DNA of 64,000 nucleotides from Lethocerus indicus. Its lineage: Eukaryota > Arthropoda > Insecta > Hemiptera > Belostomatidae. Below, one piece after another: positions 61,801-64,000 of the stretch (positions within the stretch are counted from its first letter, which is position 1; every line of letters starts with the position of its first letter). Position numbers and translations under genes: made by a program. The notes beneath the pieces are model-generated. The model made no database searches. It was not told where the DNA came from and saw nothing but the letters and a program-made list of their open reading frames with translations. The stretch covers positions 27,918,246-27,982,245 of the forward strand of contig JACDQD010000006.1 of assembly GCA_019843655.1 (NCBI GenBank), read 5' to 3'.

Positions 61801-64000
61801 GCTTATAAATAGGTGAGGCGGTACTCCCCGCCCCCTAATGAAGCACCTATCAAGCGTTAGTTCCCTATGGAACTATTGTAAAGAAGCGTTATACTGTCTG
61901 CCTTCCAATACAAAAAGGGGGAGAATATACCATTAATGTATTCGTGCCAACATCCTCTACAAGGCAGATAACCGGCTGTTACATCGGTATAAACTAACGT
62001 CTGTTTCTAGAAAATAAAATGGAATCCTCCGTGTAATTCCGATATAATAGCAGGATGGTATGTGCTGTACAGCATATGTGCCTCAGCCCTGTGTGGGGTT
62101 CCGTATTGGGCACTGGAAAAAAGTTGCTTGGAAATATTCCAGCCTCCATGACGCAGCGTCACGCGTGATTAATGGCAGAGTCCCGCATCCATATTTATGC
62201 CCCTACCTGGTTTGGGTTTGACAACTTTTACAAATATTTCCCCTTTTTTTTCCCCCGATTTTTCAGTTTTCCCATTTTATTTTTGTTTCGGTATTCGTCA
62301 CGAATGACAAACTGATTTCAAATAAAACCGGAGGCCCCGTTGGACCCTGCATATATATCAGGGTTCGTCAGTGAGTTTACACTTCGGTCGAACATTAGAA
62401 ATGGGACAGCTACAGGGCGCAAGAATGTAACAAGTTATCGAACAACAGTAATGAATTCAAAAGTTATTTTTAGTTTGAATTGAAACTAGAATTTACTCAA
62501 TATGTTAATGTCAAGAAAGTTCCGCTTCAGGGGAACATACTAATTCCGGTCACAAGTACATTCTGTAAGGTTGCCCCATTTCGCAGAAAGGTTTGCCAAG
62601 AAACCCGTCAAACTTCCTTATCTTTGTCTTATTCATTCGGGGATAATAATGACCAAATTATCATTGAGTTTCTTAGTTTGTTTTAACAAAAATAACATAG
62701 TAGTTGTTTCCCAAAACGAATCGCGCCCTGTCTTTTATTTCTGTGTTAATGAACATGACAGCTTTGAAGGTCGTGGCATTTTCCGTTCGCTGGCTCTATT
62801 TCCGCCTCGATTCGAGGCCCAACTTTTCACGGCCTACTTAGGGGGCCCAGAAAACAGAGGATTTTCGTGAATCACGTTGAGATCATTTCAGTTCGGTCGG
62901 ATGAATTCGGGAAAAGTTTTTTTCTCCCCCCCTCTCCCTCTTGTTCTCTCCCATTCCGAATCCAGGAAGGGAATCGAATTTTATGAGGGTGTATTTACAT
63001 AGGGAGGAGGGCCTCACCCTCAACCCCCCTCCCCTTCTCACGTCCAATCATCCGGAAAAGGGCAGTAGAAAATCCGGCGGAGGCAGGATATTTTGGAAAA
63101 GGGAGCAGAAGCGAAAGCAAGCAGAATTGGAGGGAAAAGCCTCAGACGTTCGGGGAGCATCTTCCTACTGTTTTTATACTATTTCCAGCGGTTCCTTCGA
63201 AACGGCATTAGATCTTTGTTGGCCCTTTTGTAGACAAAAAGGGAAATTGTGAGATTTCCTCCACGCTTTTTATTTGGATTTTTAGCGGTTTTAAGGTCAG
63301 TAGGTGCTGATACTTAAATTAGTCCTCAATGTCAAAATTGTATTAGATTTACGTCAAAAGGCCTTGTAAATGAAAAGACCAATGTCAAGGTAAATGTCAA
63401 AAGGCCTCTTATGTCTACAATGAAGCCAGATTTTTCGTATTTGTTCTTCCGATGTTTAAAAAAAAAAATCTTCTGTACCCGGCAGAATATTTTATGGATA
63501 TTGTGCAGGGTAAATTTCTTTCGACAATAAATATGTCGCCTCCCCAGTAAAAGAAAAAGCGAACTTGTTGATTTCAGCCAAGTGTTAAAGTGTCTGCGCT
63601 GGCCTTTACACTTTCTCCAGTTTACGATACGCTTTTTACGAGTCCGGTCCTACACCGTTGTTTTATTTGACGCCCCATTTGACAACCTGACGGGTCCTTC
63701 TTTCCTGTCGGAAATAGGTCCCAACGTTACTTAGGTCCAAATGTCATCCTAAAATCGCGTTTATGACAAATATTTTATGAACAATGTTACGGACGAAATT
63801 CCAATATGACCTGAAATATATACGTATACGTTCTAGTGTTTTCCTGTATATTTAATTTTGAAAATTTTAAAATTGCAGACAGATAAACTGTCAGTACTGA
63901 TAATGCCTGGTTAGGTCTAGTTGAAACATGACTCTCGGATTTTGATATCGTCAAGGTAGGACGAACGTCGTCTAAATAAGATCACTCTTATCACTGTATT
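58862..64000. other. Non-coding intronic sequence, nothing coding recognised
   Basis: Ten C at 61069-61078 followed by a short CGC repeat, and an inverted decayed repeat core at 61311-61338 (AATGGCGAGAAGCCGAAAC). Open frames up to about 100 codons (62571-62870 and 62941-63252, both +) are unrecognised. The region 63300-63420 has several AATGTCAAA/AATGTCAAGG words that look like weak local duplication. No exon with convincing splice sites was found. Confidence 0.4.
61311..61338 (-). repeat. Decayed dispersed repeat, TTCTCGCCAT-core family
   Basis: On the minus strand it reads CAGTTTCGGCTTCTCGCCAT, matching the GGTTTCGACTTCTCGCCATT of the 20.3-kb copy closely. Flanks show no second end. Confidence 0.45.

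Noticed and set aside
1..64000. Retrotransposon or transposase coding regions, rRNA, CRISPR arrays, bacterial operons or viral genes
   Set aside because: No catalytic motifs, long frames, spaced direct repeats or RNA gene signatures of these kinds were seen.

Overview
This is eukaryotic nuclear DNA, most likely from an invertebrate and plausibly an insect. The guess rests on AT-rich DNA with plentiful CpG, short invertebrate-style splice signals, foldback-type mobile elements and simple repeats. It is not bacterial: there is no operon layout and no dense coding. No conserved protein domain, reverse transcriptase, transposase, rRNA, tRNA or CRISPR array could be recognised in 64 kb. The species cannot be named from the sequence alone.

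The best reading is that almost the whole window lies inside the giant intron(s) of one gene transcribed along the + strand. The evidence is a set of tandem 3'/5' splice sites typical of recursive splicing ('ratchet points'). In these a long pyrimidine tract ends in CAG and is followed at once by GTGAGT-like donor sequence. Two are strong (junctions 43/44 and 17979/17980) and one is weaker (38393/38394). The two strong sites also have a second good donor 42 and 57 nt downstream, as expected for 'RS-exons'. One candidate coding exon (6400-6458, same strand) would encode a signal-peptide-like start, MKRPVIEFVFVSLFV. A possible microexon lies near 58.4 kb.

The mobile fraction is dominated by one unrecognised foldback family. 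Four copies (1797-2356, 25659-26261, 50182-50703, 51385-51685) are each flanked by 10-12 bp direct repeats that look like target-site duplications. Fragments lie at 25534-25646, 26967-27074 and 33381-33430. The two ends are asymmetric: one starts TTTAACATACCTG, the other ends CGAAATCTACGG, and the shorter end is contained inside the longer one. A second, more decayed family sharing a TTCTCGCCATCGTCAGTAG-like core is scattered at 6.2, 7.3, 15.4, 20.3, 55.0 and 61.3 kb.

The rest is non-coding: four long (TA)n microsatellites, several other short tandem repeats, an excess of pure G or C tracts (20 runs of nine or more), and a few perfect hairpins and palindromes. The open reading frames present are short, lack recognisable homology and look like chance.
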